Assembly: GCA_040954595.2 (NCBI GenBank)
Contig: CM082576.2
Location: forward strand, 15,996,001 to 16,060,000
Origin: Balanoglossus misakiensis
Lineage: Eukaryota > Hemichordata
Reading direction: 5' to 3'
Length of the DNA stretch: 64,000 nt
Shown: positions 11,821-24,378 of the stretch, in pieces
How positions within the stretch are numbered: position 1 is the first letter of the stretch
Layout of the letters: the number at the start of each line of letters is the position of its first letter
Made by a program: the position numbers and the translations under genes
The notes under the pieces: model-generated
The model's database searches: none
Told to the model about the DNA's origin: nothing
The model's input: the letters and a program-made list of their open reading frames with translations, nothing else

Positions 11821-12903
11821 TAGCTGCAAGCAGCGATGACGGGCACAAGCTTAAGCCGAAGGTCAAAGGTCATATGTGGTCACCCAAAAATTGGGCAAAA
11901 AGTTTTGACCCCCATACTAGTCCAGGTCCAACAGAAACCAGACCTCTATCCCTATTGGTTTGTCTGAAATTAGATATGCACATAATTAATGATGTAAAGT
12001 GTAAGACTCTATCAATAGTTCGATCCATCCAAACACATATGCTGTACCTGTTCTGGATGCCGAGATATAGGAAAGTAGGTCAAAGATCACCTGAGGCCAT
12101 CCAAAAGTTGGGCAAAAAATTTTGACCCCATACCAGTCCAGGTCCAACAAAAATCAGGCCTCTAACCCTATTGGTTCGCCTAGAATTAGATATGCACATA
12201 ATTAATGAGGTAAAGTATAAGGCTTCATTAGGAGTTCCTTGCCTCCAAATGCCAAGGCTGTATCTGCGCTGGTTGCCGAGATATGGTAAAGTAGGTCAAA
12301 GGTCACCTGAGGTCACCCAAAATTGGGCAAAAAATGTTAACCCCATACTGGTCTATATTCAACAAAAATCAAACCTCTAGCCCTATTGGCTAGCCTGGAA
12401 TTAGGTATGCACATAATTAATGAGATAAGCAGGTGTCACAGGTGACCCCCAATTTTGTCTTTTAAATTTTAGTCACAACCCTCCAAACGCCAAGTCTGTA
12501 CCTGCTCTGGATGCCAAGATATAGGAAAGTAGGTCAAAGGTCATAGCTTAACTATAGAAAGTATAGGCCTATGGCTGGGTCCAAAAATATGAAAAATAAA
12601 AAAATCTTCTTCTCAAAATAGACTTGGCCCACGGCCTTGACATTTGGCATGTAGGACACTGACCACATGGTCCGCAAAAATCGCTAAAAGAATTTTGATA
12701 TCTCCATTCATATGCAAATTAGGCCCATTTGAAAACTTTGCCCATATATGGTCATCAGGTCACATGACTTATTAAACATTCACGAGGGTACTGCACCAGC
12801 TCCCATAGGCCTGCACCACTGTGCCAAGTTTGAGATTTGTAGGTTCAGCCGTTTTCAAGATCTACCTGAGCAAAAAAACTACACAAGAAAAAAAAAAAAA
12901 AAT
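11821..12903. repeat. Composite repeat B, tandem copy of A
   Basis: It opens with TAGCTGCAAGCAGCGATGAC, repeats the same series of subrepeats (DR1 motifs at about 11861, 12294 and 12531, and a mutated one at 12077) and closes with the same tail module and A-rich run. The start motif GCTGC-AA-GCAGC is a small perfect hairpin. Confidence 0.8.
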
Positions 12904-14289
12904 ATAGCTGCAAGCAGCAATAGCGGGCCCAAGCGAACATAGCACATAGCAACATAGCAATAAGCATATCTGCTCAGGATGCCACGATATGGTAAAGTAG
13001 GTCAAAGGTCACCTGAGTTCATGCAAAATTTGGGCAAGAAATTTTGACCCTATACTGGTACATGTTCAACAAAAACCAAACCTATAGCCCTATTATTTAG
13101 CCTGGAATTAGGTATGCACATAATCAATGAGGTAGGCAGGTATCACAGGTGACCCCCAATTTTGCCTTTTCAATTTTAGTCCCAACCCTCCAAACGCCAA
13201 GTCTGTACCTGCTCTGGATGCCAAGATATGGTCAAGTAGGTCAAAGGTCACCTGAGGTCATACAAAATTGTGGCAAGAAATTTTGACTCTATACTGGTCT
13301 GTGTTCAACAAAAAGCAAACCTATAGCCCTATTGGTTAGCCAGGAATTAGGTATGCACATATTTAATGAGATATGCAGGTGTCACAGGTGACCCCCATTT
13401 TGGCTTTTCAGTTTTAGTCCCAACCCTCCAAACGCCAAGTCTGTACCTGCTCTGGATGCCGAGATATAGGAAAGTAGGTCAAAGGTCACCTGAGGTCACC
13501 CAAAATGTGGGCAAAATTTTTTGACCCTATACTGGGCCATGTCCCACAAGAACGAAACCTCTAGCCCTCTTAGTTAGCCCAGAATTAGGTATGTACATAA
13601 TTAATGAGTTAAGCAGGTGTTACAGGTGAGCTTAAAATTTTGCCTTTTATTTTGGTGCCATTATGCTCACTGACCTATAGACAGTCACTGTACAGGACTA
13701 TTACACAGACTAGAATTCCACAATAAGATGTGGACATAGCTTAACCATAGAGGTATAAGTAAAGGTATAAATTTAATAAAAAAATTAATATAAAAAAATC
13801 TATCGATTTTTCATATTATTTTTTTTCGCATAAAATTATTGACAAATGCTAGGCTAGCTGCACACCAAAGTTGGAGATGATCGGCCGAACAGATTTTGAG
13901 ATATGTATGCATATTTATCGAAAATAATATGTGGTCATAGCTTTACTATGTAAAGTATAGGCCCATGGCTTCGGCGAAAAATATGAAAAATAATACTTAA
14001 AAATCTTCTTCTCAAAATTGATATGGCCTATGGCCTTGACATTTGGCATGTAGGACACTGACCACATGGTCCGCGAAAATCGCTAAAAGAATTTAGATAT
14101 CTCCATTAATATGCAAATTAGGCCCTTTTGAAAACTTTGCCCATATATGGTCATCAGGTCACGTGACTAATTAAACATTCACAAGGGTACTGCACTAGCT
14201 CTCATTGGCCTGCACCATTGTGCCAAGTTTGAAATCTGTAGGTTTAGAGAAGAAGAAGAAGTAGAAGAAAAACCAGGATAATAACAATA
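12904..14289. repeat. Composite repeat C, grading into the 4226-bp tandem unit
   Basis: It starts with the same AGCTGCAAGCAGC boundary and contains three further subrepeats and a second tail module ending in a GAAGAAGAAG tract. From about 13236 it is nearly identical to the start of each 4226-bp unit downstream. Confidence 0.75.
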
Positions 14290-14563
14290 GGGCCCAAGCG
14301 CTGCATGCGCTTGGGCCCTAAAAAAACAGGATAATAACAATAGGGCCCAAGCGCTGCATGCGCTTGGGCCCTAAAAAGATGAAAAACCCCAGTAACACCA
14401 ATAGGGCACAAGCCTGCTTGGCTTGTGCCCTAAAAAAAAAGATGAAAAACCCCAGTAATACCAATAGGGCACAAGCCTGCTTGGCTTGTGCCCTAAATAA
14501 TAATAATAAAGAAAAATTCCAACAATACCAATAGGGGCACAAGCCCGATAGGCTTGTGCCCCT
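14290..14563. repeat. Array of five perfect hairpins (also at 18516, 22742 and 26968)
   Basis: Stem-loops at 14290-14318, 14343-14371, 14403-14431, 14466-14494 and 14533-14563. The first two have GGGCCCAAGCG stems. The next three have GGGCACAAGCC-type stems with 5-base loops. Each is preceded by CAATA and followed directly by CTAAA. A hairpin followed by CTRR is how Helitron 3' ends look, so these could be stacked termini. That reading is inference. Confidence 0.8.
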
Positions 14564-14877
14564 AAATACCCGAAAGTCGATGTACGTCAATAACAGGCCG
14601 ATAACATCCAAGAGCGAACTTCGACAAATACTTCCGCATTTCCATGCCAGGGACGTCACTATATGCAAATACAGGGTCTGAGCATGCGCAGACATATTGT
14701 AGGCAGTCTCTAAATTTGGAGGTTTGTCCTACTGTTCAAACGTTGAACAAGAAAATTCCAGTCACTGTGGTAGTTCATGTTAAATAGTTAATTTGTGACC
14801 GATAATAAACTGAGTATACAGACGCCATGGAAAGAAATGGAAGTTGAACTTCCACATTGTCCACCCGCATGACAAAG

Positions 14878-14965
14878 TATAGCTCTGTGTACATAACAGG
14901 TCTGTGTGTTCCCGGCGTTACACCGTGTAACGCCGGGAACACACAGACCTGTACGCAGGGTTAGA
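14878..14965. mobile_element. Minimal palindromic element (also at 19104, 23330 and 27556)
   Basis: Two 26-bp arms at 14898-14923 and 14925-14950, reading GGTCTGTGTGTTCCCGGCG and its complement, are separated by one base. The block of about 88 bp is present in the left arm of the fold-back element but absent from the matching point of the right arm, so it is a later insertion. Its right end (ACACACAGACCTGTACGCAG, GGTTA) is shared with the elements ending at 46766 and 58600. Confidence 0.7.
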
Positions 14966-15156
14966 CAACGCTGAACTCAAAACAATCAACATTACTGAAC
15001 TTTAAATCGTATCATGACTGCCGATGTTTCAGATTATTCATCTACTATTATATAGCCAGTTTCCGTCAAATATTTTGCTGTACATGTATCTTGGGGCAAG
15101 TGATTTCCCTGACGGCATCATATACAGCGACAGACAGGTTGGCATGAAGGAGTCTT

Positions 15157-15414
15157 TCACTTTACTGACAGTGTTCGACGGGGTTCAGATAGAGAGAATA
15201 TGCCTCGGTCATCCAACTTGAACTTTTTGCTGACAGATGCTAAAGTACCCCATGGAATATATCCTGTATTTTTGTCGGCTCCATTTTCTTCAAGTTCAGA
15301 CAAAAAAAGTGTTCGCAGATCTCTACTCAACGAATGTCCACGTTGAAATTGCCTACCTTTGATTGATGTATGAAACATTTTGGCGCTCTCACTCATCAGA
15401 ATCGTTGACTGCAA
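15157..15414 (-). pseudogene. Transposase N-terminal HTH fragment fused to a C-terminal remnant, copy 1
   Basis: The 85-residue frame contains RGHSLSRDLRTLF, then TGYIPWGTLASVSKKFKLDD, the usual spacing of the first helix-turn-helix in IS630/Tc1 transposases (arginine-rich start, la-x-kf). It then runs directly into the complement of the SPDLNPVE coding region, out of frame. The catalytic middle is therefore deleted on this strand. It is the opposite-strand partner of the DDE fragment at 15927-16199. Confidence 0.6.
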
Positions 15415-15926
15415 TCATGGACATGCTGCAATGGAAGAAACCAAACCAGCAGAGAGAGCCATACCCATCGTTTTTCTTTCATTGAAACGTTCAATATTAC
15501 GCGAGTAATCATGGTCGCCTATTATTTGGTGAATTTTTGGAAAATATTGACTAGTTCTCCAAATTTTGCAAACTCTTCCGACAAGATGAGTAAGAAATGC
15601 AAGTGTGAGAATGTACGTTGAAACTTGAAAGTTGGCCGCGACGTAAACAGTACCTGCAATTTCCCGCAAAATGAACACACCCAGAGCAAGTTCGGTTGAT
15701 GTTGAAGACTTTCTTTGAAATATTGATCCAATGCTTGAACAATTTGCCAGTGATTTTCGTCGGTTGGATTTTGTGAACACAACTCATATGAAATTTCTGA
15801 AACCAAGAGATCTGGAGAAGTTCACGTGCAAAGTTAGTGATGTTCACCGGAGAATGTTGCTGAACGCCGTTGCAAAACTACAAACACCCAGTTCAAAACT
15901 GGGTTTGCGGGATGAATAAAGCCCAA

Positions 15927-16199
15927 AGGCGCACGAAGGACTTTAAGAAACAAGGTGACATCGTGATTGCTGACAATGCTCCGATACATCACCACGAAGG
16001 CGAACTGATTCTCTCAAACTGGTTGGAAACTCTTGGAATGGAATACACTTTCACTCCGGCATATTCTCCCGATCTGAACCCCGTCGAATACTGTTTCGGT
16101 AAAGTGAAAAAACTCTTGAAAGCTGAACGATTTCGCGGTCTCCTTCATGCCAAACTGTCTGTCGCTGTATATGATGACGTCAGGGAAATCACTTGCTAA
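15927..16199 (+). pseudogene. IS630/Tc1-family transposase, C-terminal DDE fragment, copy 1
   Basis: The frame reads GDIVIADNAPIHHH, then TPAYSPDLNPVEYCFGKVKK. These are the second Asp and final Glu of the DDE_3 catalytic domain, with 37 residues between them (DD37E). The first Asp and the helix-turn-helix region are absent on this strand; the sequence upstream to 15870 is open but unlike a transposase. It ends at the stop at 16199, inside the inverted arm. It is a fragment and not a working enzyme. Confidence 0.85.
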
Positions 16200-16474
16200 G
16201 ATACAGCAAAATATTTGACGGAAACACTGGCTATATAATAGTAGATGAATAATCTGAAACACCGGCAGTCATGATACGATTTAAAGTTCAGTCATGTTGA
16301 TTGTTTTGAGTTCAGCGTTTGGAAAGCGTTGTACTTTGTCATGCGGGTGGACAATGTGGAAGGTCAACTTCCATTTCATTTCATGGCGTCGGTATACTCA
16401 GTTTATTATCGGTCACAACTCAACTGTTTAACATGAACTACCACTGGAATTTTCTTGTTCGACGTTTGAAGGTT

Positions 16475-17232
16475 TATTTAAAAAAAGCATGAAAGTTTAA
16501 AAACAAATTGCGTGCGAAGTCTGATTGTGTGTACGTGACTGTGCAGTGAAGCAATGCATTGTAGAGACAATATGTGTACGCTCCCTTTGGAATTCAACTT
16601 GCTACAATGTTTGACTTCTGTACTGGCCAGCGATAAAGAAAGTTGTCAAACCAAGAAATCAAAACCGGACACTCAATTAATTTTCCCTGTATGTCGGTAT
16701 CGAAGTTTGACCTATGTGTTGTTCATACATGCTTGCTTGGTAATACATACGTGTCAACGATTCTGCTGAGTATGGCAGTTAATAGTGGTTGGCTGAACTG
16801 GGGTTCGGGGAGGTTGAGTTTCAACGAATGGCGTTGCTGACAGTTTTCATGCAAGCTGATTAACCGAGTTCGCAATTTCTGGCAAATCTCCAGACTGATA
16901 ACACAATATAAACAGGGGCTTGATCCTCAGCGCTGTTTTTATTTGACGACTTTAGTTTCTGAAGAATGCCTCCTATGAGGACCCTGACCTCTATACTGAC
17001 ATTATTGATTTTTTTATCGACGGGCAGATTGCGCACAGGAAAAACACAACAAAATGTCCAACCTTCCCTGGCCATGTAAACATGAAATAATACAATCAAT
17101 ACACCTGATCTTGTGCTGTTTTATACGCGCCCAGTAACAACCTCAACACCAGTCACAATTCGCTTCCTCGAAACACAATGTCTCCTTGCAGTTTTTTTAC
17201 TGATCAGTTATCTAATGTACTAGTCAAGAAAA
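16475..17232. other. Unassigned right part of the tandem unit
   Basis: This stretch ends at the duplication junction. Short open frames on both strands (for example 16554-16769 plus and 16860-17099 minus) show no motif and no splice partners. The same holds for the equivalent stretches in copies 2-4. Confidence 0.5.
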
Positions 17233-19382
17233 AGGTCACCTGAGGTCATACAAAATTGTGGCAAGAAATTTTGACTCTATACTGGTCCATGTTCAACAAA
17301 AACCAAACCTATAGCCCTATTGGTTAGCCTGGAATTAGGTATGCACATAATTAATGAGATATGCAGGTGTCACAGGTGACCCCCATTTTGGCTTTTCAAT
17401 TTTAGTCCCAACCCTCCAAACGCCAAGTCTGTACCTGCTCTGGATGCCAAGATATGGTAAAGTAGGTCAAAGGTCACCTGAGGTCATACAAAATTTGGGC
17501 GAGAAATTTTGACCCTATACTGGTCCATGTTCAACAAAAAGCAAACCTATAGCCCTATTGGTTAGCCAGGAATTAGGTATGCACATATTTAATGAGATAT
17601 GCAGGTGTCACAGGTGACCCCCATTTTGGCTTTTCAGTTTTAGTCCCAACCCTCCAAACGCCAAGTCTGTACCTGCTCTGGATGCCGAGATATAGGAAAG
17701 TAGGTCAAAGGTCACCTGAGGTCACCCAAAATGTGGGCAAAATTTTTTGACCCTATACTGGGCCATGTCCCACAAGAACGAAACCTCTAGCCCTCTTAGT
17801 TAGCCCAGAATTAGGTATGTACATAATTAATGAGTTAAGCAGGTGTTACAGGTGAGCTTAAAATTTTGCCTTTTATTTTGGTGCCATTATGCTCACTGAC
17901 CTATAGACAGTCACTGTACAGGACTATTACACAGACTAGAATTCCACAATAAGATGTGGACATAGCTTAACCATAGAGGTATAAGTAAAGGTATAAATTT
18001 AATAAAAAAATTAATATAAAAAAATCTATCGATTTTTCATATTATTTTTTTTCGCATAAAATTATTGACAAATGCTAGGCTAGCTGCACACCAAAGTTGG
18101 AGATGATCGGCCGAACAGATTTTGAGATATGTATGCATATTTATCGAAAATAATATGTGGTCATAGCTTTACTATGTAAAGTATAGGCCCATGGCTTCGG
18201 CGAAAAATATGAAAAATAATACTTAAAAATCTTCTTCTCAAAATTGACATGGCCTATGGCCTTGACATTTGGCATGTAGGACACTGACCACATGGTCCGC
18301 GAAAATCGCTAAAAGAATTTAGATATCTCCATTAATATGCAAATTAGGCCCTTTTGAAAACTTTGCCCATATATGGTCATCAGGTCACGTGACTAATTAA
18401 ACATTCACAAGGGTACTGCACTAGCTCTCATTGGCCTGCACCATTGTGCCAAGTTTGAAATCTGTAGGTTTAGAGAAGAAGAAGAAGTAGAAGAAAAACC
18501 AGGATAATAACAATAGGGCCCAAGCGCTGCATGCGCTTGGGCCCTAAAAAACCAGGATAATAACAATAGGGCCCAAGCGCTGCATGCGCTTGGGCCCTAA
18601 AAAGATGAAAAACCCCAGTAACACCAATAGGGCACAAGCCTGCTTGGCTTGTGCCCTAAAAAAAAAGATGAAAAACCCCAGTAATACCAATAGGGCACAA
18701 GCCTGCTTGGCTTGTGCCCTAAATAATAATAATAAAGAAAAATTCCAACAATACCAATAGGGGCACAAGCCCGATAGGCTTGTGCCCCTAAATACCCGAA
18801 AGTCGATGTACGTCAATAACAGGCCGATAACATCCAAGAGCGAACTTCGACAAATACTTCCGCATTTCCATGCCAGGGACGTCACTATATGCAAATACAG
18901 GGTCTGAGCATGCGCAGACATATTGTAGGCAGTCTCTAAATTTGGAGGTTTGTCCTACTGTTCAAACGTTGAACAAGAAAATTCCAGTCACTGTGGTAGT
19001 TCATGTTAAATAGTTAATTTGTGACCGATAATAAACTGAGTATACAGACGCCATGGAAAGAAATGGAAGTTGAACTTCCACATTGTCCACCCGCATGACA
19101 AAGTATAGCTCTGTGTACATAACAGGTCTGTGTGTTCCCGGCGTTACACCGTGTAACGCCGGGAACACACAGACCTGTACGCAGGGTTAGACAACGCTGA
19201 ACTCAAAACAATCAACATTACTGAACTTTAAATCGTATCATGACTGCCGATGTTTCAGATTATTCATCTACTATTATATAGCCAGTTTCCGTCAAATATT
19301 TTGCTGTACATGTATCTTGGGGCAAGTGATTTCCCTGACGGCATCATATACAGCGACAGACAGGTTGGCATGAAGGAGTCTT

Positions 19383-19640
19383 TCACTTTACTGACAGTGT
19401 TCGACGGGGTTCAGATAGAGAGAATATGCCTCGGTCATCCAACTTGAACTTTTTGCTGACAGATGCTAAAGTACCCCATGGAATATATCCTGTATTTTTG
19501 TCGGCTCCATTTTCTTCAAGTTCAGACAAAAAAAGTGTTCGCAGATCTCTACTCAACGAATGTCCACGTTGAAATTGCCTACCTTTGATTGATGTATGAA
19601 ACATTTTGGCGCTCTCACTCATCAGAATCGTTGACTGCAA
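19383..19640 (-). pseudogene. Transposase N-terminal HTH fragment, copy 2
   Basis: Same frame and deletion junction as at 15157-15414. Confidence 0.6.
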
Positions 19641-20152
19641 TCATGGACATGCTGCAATGGAAGAAACCAAACCAGCAGAGAGAGCCATACCCATCGTTTT
19701 TCTTTCATTGAAACGTTCAATATTACGCGAGTAATCATGGTCGCCTATTATTTGGTGAATTTTTGGAAAATATTGACTAGTTCTCCAAATTTTGCAAACT
19801 CTTCCGACAAGATGAGTAAGAAATGCAAGTGTGAGAATGTACGTTGAAACTTGAAAGTTGGCCGCGACGTAAACAGTACCTGCAATTTCCCGCAAAATGA
19901 ACACACCCAGAGCAAGTTCGGTTGATGTTGAAGACTTTCTTTGAAATATTGATCCAATGCTTGAACAATTTGCCAGTGATTTTCGTCGGTTGGATTTTGT
20001 GAACACAACTCATATGAAATTTCTGAAACCAAGAGATCTGGAGAAGTTCACGTGCAAAGTTAGTGATGTTCACCGGAGAATGTTGCTGAACGCCGTTGCA
20101 AAACTACAAACACCCAGTTCAAAACTGGGTTTGCGGGATGAATAAAGCCCAA

Positions 20153-20425
20153 AGGCGCACGAAGGACTTTAAGAAACAAGGTGACATCGTGATTGCTGAC
20201 AATGCTCCGATACATCACCACGAAGGCGAACTGATTCTCTCAAACTGGTTGGAAACTCTTGGAATGGAATACACTTTCACTCCGGCATATTCTCCCGATC
20301 TGAACCCCGTCGAATACTGTTTCGGTAAAGTGAAAAAACTCTTGAAAGCTGAACGATTTCGCGGTCTCCTTCATGCCAAACTGTCTGTCGCTGTATATGA
20401 TGACGTCAGGGAAATCACTTGCTAA
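20153..20425 (+). pseudogene. IS630/Tc1-family transposase C-terminal fragment, copy 2
   Basis: Same reading frame as at 15927-16199, with both the IADNAP and SPDLNPVEY motifs. Confidence 0.85.
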
Positions 20426-23400
20426 GATACAGCAAAATATTTGACGGAAACACTGGCTATATAATAGTAGATGAATAATCTGAAACACCGGCAGTCATGA
20501 TACGATTTAAAGTTCAGTCATGTTGATTGTTTTGAGTTCAGCGTTTGGAAAGCGTTGTACTTTGTCATGCGGGTGGACAATGTGGAAGGTCAACTTCCAT
20601 TTCATTTCATGGCGTCGGTATACTCAGTTTATTATCGGTCACAACTCAACTGTTTAACATGAACTACCACTGGAATTTTCTTGTTCGACGTTTGAAGGTT
20701 TATTTAAAAAAAGCATGAAAGTTTAAAAACAAATTGCGTGCGAAGTCTGATTGTGTGTACGTGACTGTGCAGTGAAGCAATGCATTGTAGAGACAATATG
20801 TGTACGCTCCCTTTGGAATTCAACTTGCTACAATGTTTGACTTCTGTACTGGCCAGCGATAAAGAAAGTTGTCAAACCAAGAAATCAAAACCGGACACTC
20901 AATTAATTTTCCCTGTATGTCGGTATCGAAGTTTGACCTATGTGTTGTTCATACATGCTTGCTTGGTAATACATACGTGTCAACGATTCTGCTGAGTATG
21001 GCAGTTAATAGTGGTTGGCTGAACTGGGGTTCGGGGAGGTTGAGTTTCAACGAATGGCGTTGCTGACAGTTTTCATGCAAGCTGATTAACCGAGTTCGCA
21101 ATTTCTGGCAAATCTCCAGACTGATAACACAATATAAACAGGGGCTTGATCCTCAGCGCTGTTTTTATTTGACGACTTTAGTTTCTGAAGAATGCCTCCT
21201 ATGAGGACCCTGACCTCTATACTGACATTATTGATTTTTTTATCGACGGGCAGATTGCGCACAGGAAAAACACAACAAAATGTCCAACCTTCCCTGGCCA
21301 TGTAAACATGAAATAATACAATCAATACACCTGATCTTGTGCTGTTTTATACGCGCCCAGTAACAACCTCAACACCAGTCACAATTCGCTTCCTCGAAAC
21401 ACAATGTCTCCTTGCAGTTTTTTTACTGATCAGTTATCTAATGTACTAGTCAAGAAAAAGGTCACCTGAGGTCATACAAAATTGTGGCAAGAAATTTTGA
21501 CTCTATACTGGTCCATGTTCAACAAAAACCAAACCTATAGCCCTATTGGTTAGCCTGGAATTAGGTATGCACATAATTAATGAGATATGCAGGTGTCACA
21601 GGTGACCCCCATTTTGGCTTTTCAATTTTAGTCCCAACCCTCCAAACGCCAAGTCTGTACCTGCTCTGGATGCCAAGATATGGTAAAGTAGGTCAAAGGT
21701 CACCTGAGGTCATACAAAATTTGGGCGAGAAATTTTGACCCTATACTGGTCCATGTTCAACAAAAAGCAAACCTATAGCCCTATTGGTTAGCCAGGAATT
21801 AGGTATGCACATATTTAATGAGATATGCAGGTGTCACAGGTGACCCCCATTTTGGCTTTTCAGTTTTAGTCCCAACCCTCCAAACGCCAAGTCTGTACCT
21901 GCTCTGGATGCCGAGATATAGGAAAGTAGGTCAAAGGTCACCTGAGGTCACCCAAAATGTGGGCAAAATTTTTTGACCCTATACTGGGCCATGTCCCACA
22001 AGAACGAAACCTCTAGCCCTCTTAGTTAGCCCAGAATTAGGTATGTACATAATTAATGAGTTAAGCAGGTGTTACAGGTGAGCTTAAAATTTTGCCTTTT
22101 ATTTTGGTGCCATTATGCTCACTGACCTATAGACAGTCACTGTACAGGACTATTACACAGACTAGAATTCCACAATAAGATGTGGACATAGCTTAACCAT
22201 AGAGGTATAAGTAAAGGTATAAATTTAATAAAAAAATTAATATAAAAAAATCTATCGATTTTTCATATTATTTTTTTTCGCATAAAATTATTGACAAATG
22301 CTAGGCTAGCTGCACACCAAAGTTGGAGATGATCGGCCGAACAGATTTTGAGATATGTATGCATATTTATCGAAAATAATATGTGGTCATAGCTTTACTA
22401 TGTAAAGTATAGGCCCATGGCTTCGGCGAAAAATATGAAAAATAATACTTAAAAATCTTCTTCTCAAAATTGACATGGCCTATGGCCTTGACATTTGGCA
22501 TGTAGGACACTGACCACATGGTCCGCGAAAATCGCTAAAAGAATTTAGATATCTCCATTAATATGCAAATTAGGCCCTTTTGAAAACTTTGCCCATATAT
22601 GGTCATCAGGTCACGTGACTAATTAAACATTCACAAGGGTACTGCACTAGCTCTCATTGGCCTGCACCATTGTGCCAAGTTTGAAATCTGTAGGTTTAGA
22701 GAAGAAGAAGAAGTAGAAGAAAAACCAGGATAATAACAATAGGGCCCAAGCGCTGCATGCGCTTGGGCCCTAAAAAACCAGGATAATAACAATAGGGCCC
22801 AAGCGCTGCATGCGCTTGGGCCCTAAAAAGATGAAAAACCCCAGTAACACCAATAGGGCACAAGCCTGCTTGGCTTGTGCCCTAAAAAAAAAGATGAAAA
22901 ACCCCAGTAATACCAATAGGGCACAAGCCTGCTTGGCTTGTGCCCTAAATAATAATAATAAAGAAAAATTCCAACAATACCAATAGGGGCACAAGCCCGA
23001 TAGGCTTGTGCCCCTAAATACCCGAAAGTCGATGTACGTCAATAACAGGCCGATAACATCCAAGAGCGAACTTCGACAAATACTTCCGCATTTCCATGCC
23101 AGGGACGTCACTATATGCAAATACAGGGTCTGAGCATGCGCAGACATATTGTAGGCAGTCTCTAAATTTGGAGGTTTGTCCTACTGTTCAAACGTTGAAC
23201 AAGAAAATTCCAGTCACTGTGGTAGTTCATGTTAAATAGTTAATTTGTGACCGATAATAAACTGAGTATACAGACGCCATGGAAAGAAATGGAAGTTGAA
23301 CTTCCACATTGTCCACCCGCATGACAAAGTATAGCTCTGTGTACATAACAGGTCTGTGTGTTCCCGGCGTTACACCGTGTAACGCCGGGAACACACAGAC

Positions 23401-23608
23401 CTGTACGCAGGGTTAGACAACGCTGAACTCAAAACAATCAACATTACTGAACTTTAAATCGTATCATGACTGCCGATGTTTCAGATTATTCATCTACTAT
23501 TATATAGCCAGTTTCCGTCAAATATTTTGCTGTACATGTATCTTGGGGCAAGTGATTTCCCTGACGGCATCATATACAGCGACAGACAGGTTGGCATGAA
23601 GGAGTCTT

Positions 23609-23866
23609 TCACTTTACTGACAGTGTTCGACGGGGTTCAGATAGAGAGAATATGCCTCGGTCATCCAACTTGAACTTTTTGCTGACAGATGCTAAAGTAC
23701 CCCATGGAATATATCCTGTATTTTTGTCGGCTCCATTTTCTTCAAGTTCAGACAAAAAAAGTGTTCGCAGATCTCTACTCAACGAATGTCCACGTTGAAA
23801 TTGCCTACCTTTGATTGATGTATGAAACATTTTGGCGCTCTCACTCATCAGAATCGTTGACTGCAA
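23609..23866 (-). pseudogene. Transposase N-terminal HTH fragment, copy 3
   Basis: Same frame and deletion junction as at 15157-15414. Confidence 0.6.
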
Positions 23867-24378
23867 TCATGGACATGCTGCAATGGAAGAAACCAAACCA
23901 GCAGAGAGAGCCATACCCATCGTTTTTCTTTCATTGAAACGTTCAATATTACGCGAGTAATCATGGTCGCCTATTATTTGGTGAATTTTTGGAAAATATT
24001 GACTAGTTCTCCAAATTTTGCAAACTCTTCCGACAAGATGAGTAAGAAATGCAAGTGTGAGAATGTACGTTGAAACTTGAAAGTTGGCCGCGACGTAAAC
24101 AGTACCTGCAATTTCCCGCAAAATGAACACACCCAGAGCAAGTTCGGTTGATGTTGAAGACTTTCTTTGAAATATTGATCCAATGCTTGAACAATTTGCC
24201 AGTGATTTTCGTCGGTTGGATTTTGTGAACACAACTCATATGAAATTTCTGAAACCAAGAGATCTGGAGAAGTTCACGTGCAAAGTTAGTGATGTTCACC
24301 GGAGAATGTTGCTGAACGCCGTTGCAAAACTACAAACACCCAGTTCAAAACTGGGTTTGCGGGATGAATAAAGCCCAA

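Larger units (their letters stand above)
14727..16474. mobile_element. Fold-back IS630/Tc1-type (DD37E) element, copy 1
   Basis: Arms of about 450 bp at 14727-15190 and 16020-16474 are inverted copies (for example GAACAAGAAAATTCCAGT left, ACTGGAATTTTCTTGTTC right). The right arm carries the C-terminal DDE part of a transposase on the plus strand. The left arm carries its inverted, mutated copy, and the centre carries the N-terminal part on the minus strand. No clear TA duplication was found at the outer ends. Confidence 0.75.
13236..17232. repeat. 4226-bp tandem unit, copy 1 (left edge blurred)
   Basis: It aligns base for base at an offset of 4226 with copy 2 from about 13236 rightwards. The first 230 bp of the later units instead resemble a neighbouring subrepeat, so the left breakpoint lies in the 240-bp array. 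Private differences include a T/C change near 14026 and an A/C change near 14333. Confidence 0.92.
18953..20700. mobile_element. Fold-back DD37E element, copy 2
   Basis: Same structure as the copy at 14727-16474, carried by the second 4226-bp unit. Confidence 0.75.
17233..21458. repeat. 4226-bp tandem unit, copy 2
   Basis: It starts at the junction GTCAAGAAAA/AGGTCACC and is nearly identical to copies 3 and 4. Contents in order: subrepeats, tail module, five hairpins, fold-back DD37E element, then about 760 bp of unassigned sequence. Confidence 0.95.

Noticed and set aside
14290-14563. CRISPR-like array
   Set aside because: The hairpins have no unique spacers of constant size, and the context is animal repeat DNA without cas genes.
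14318-14695. 125-residue frame with internal repeats (and its three copies)
   Set aside because: The repeated peptide is a reading of the hairpin array; no domain or start context supports a gene.
15415-15847. Three overlapping minus-strand frames of 94-121 residues in the fold-back element
   Set aside because: They overlap in all frames without transposase motifs. An intron-bearing leader is possible but cannot be supported.
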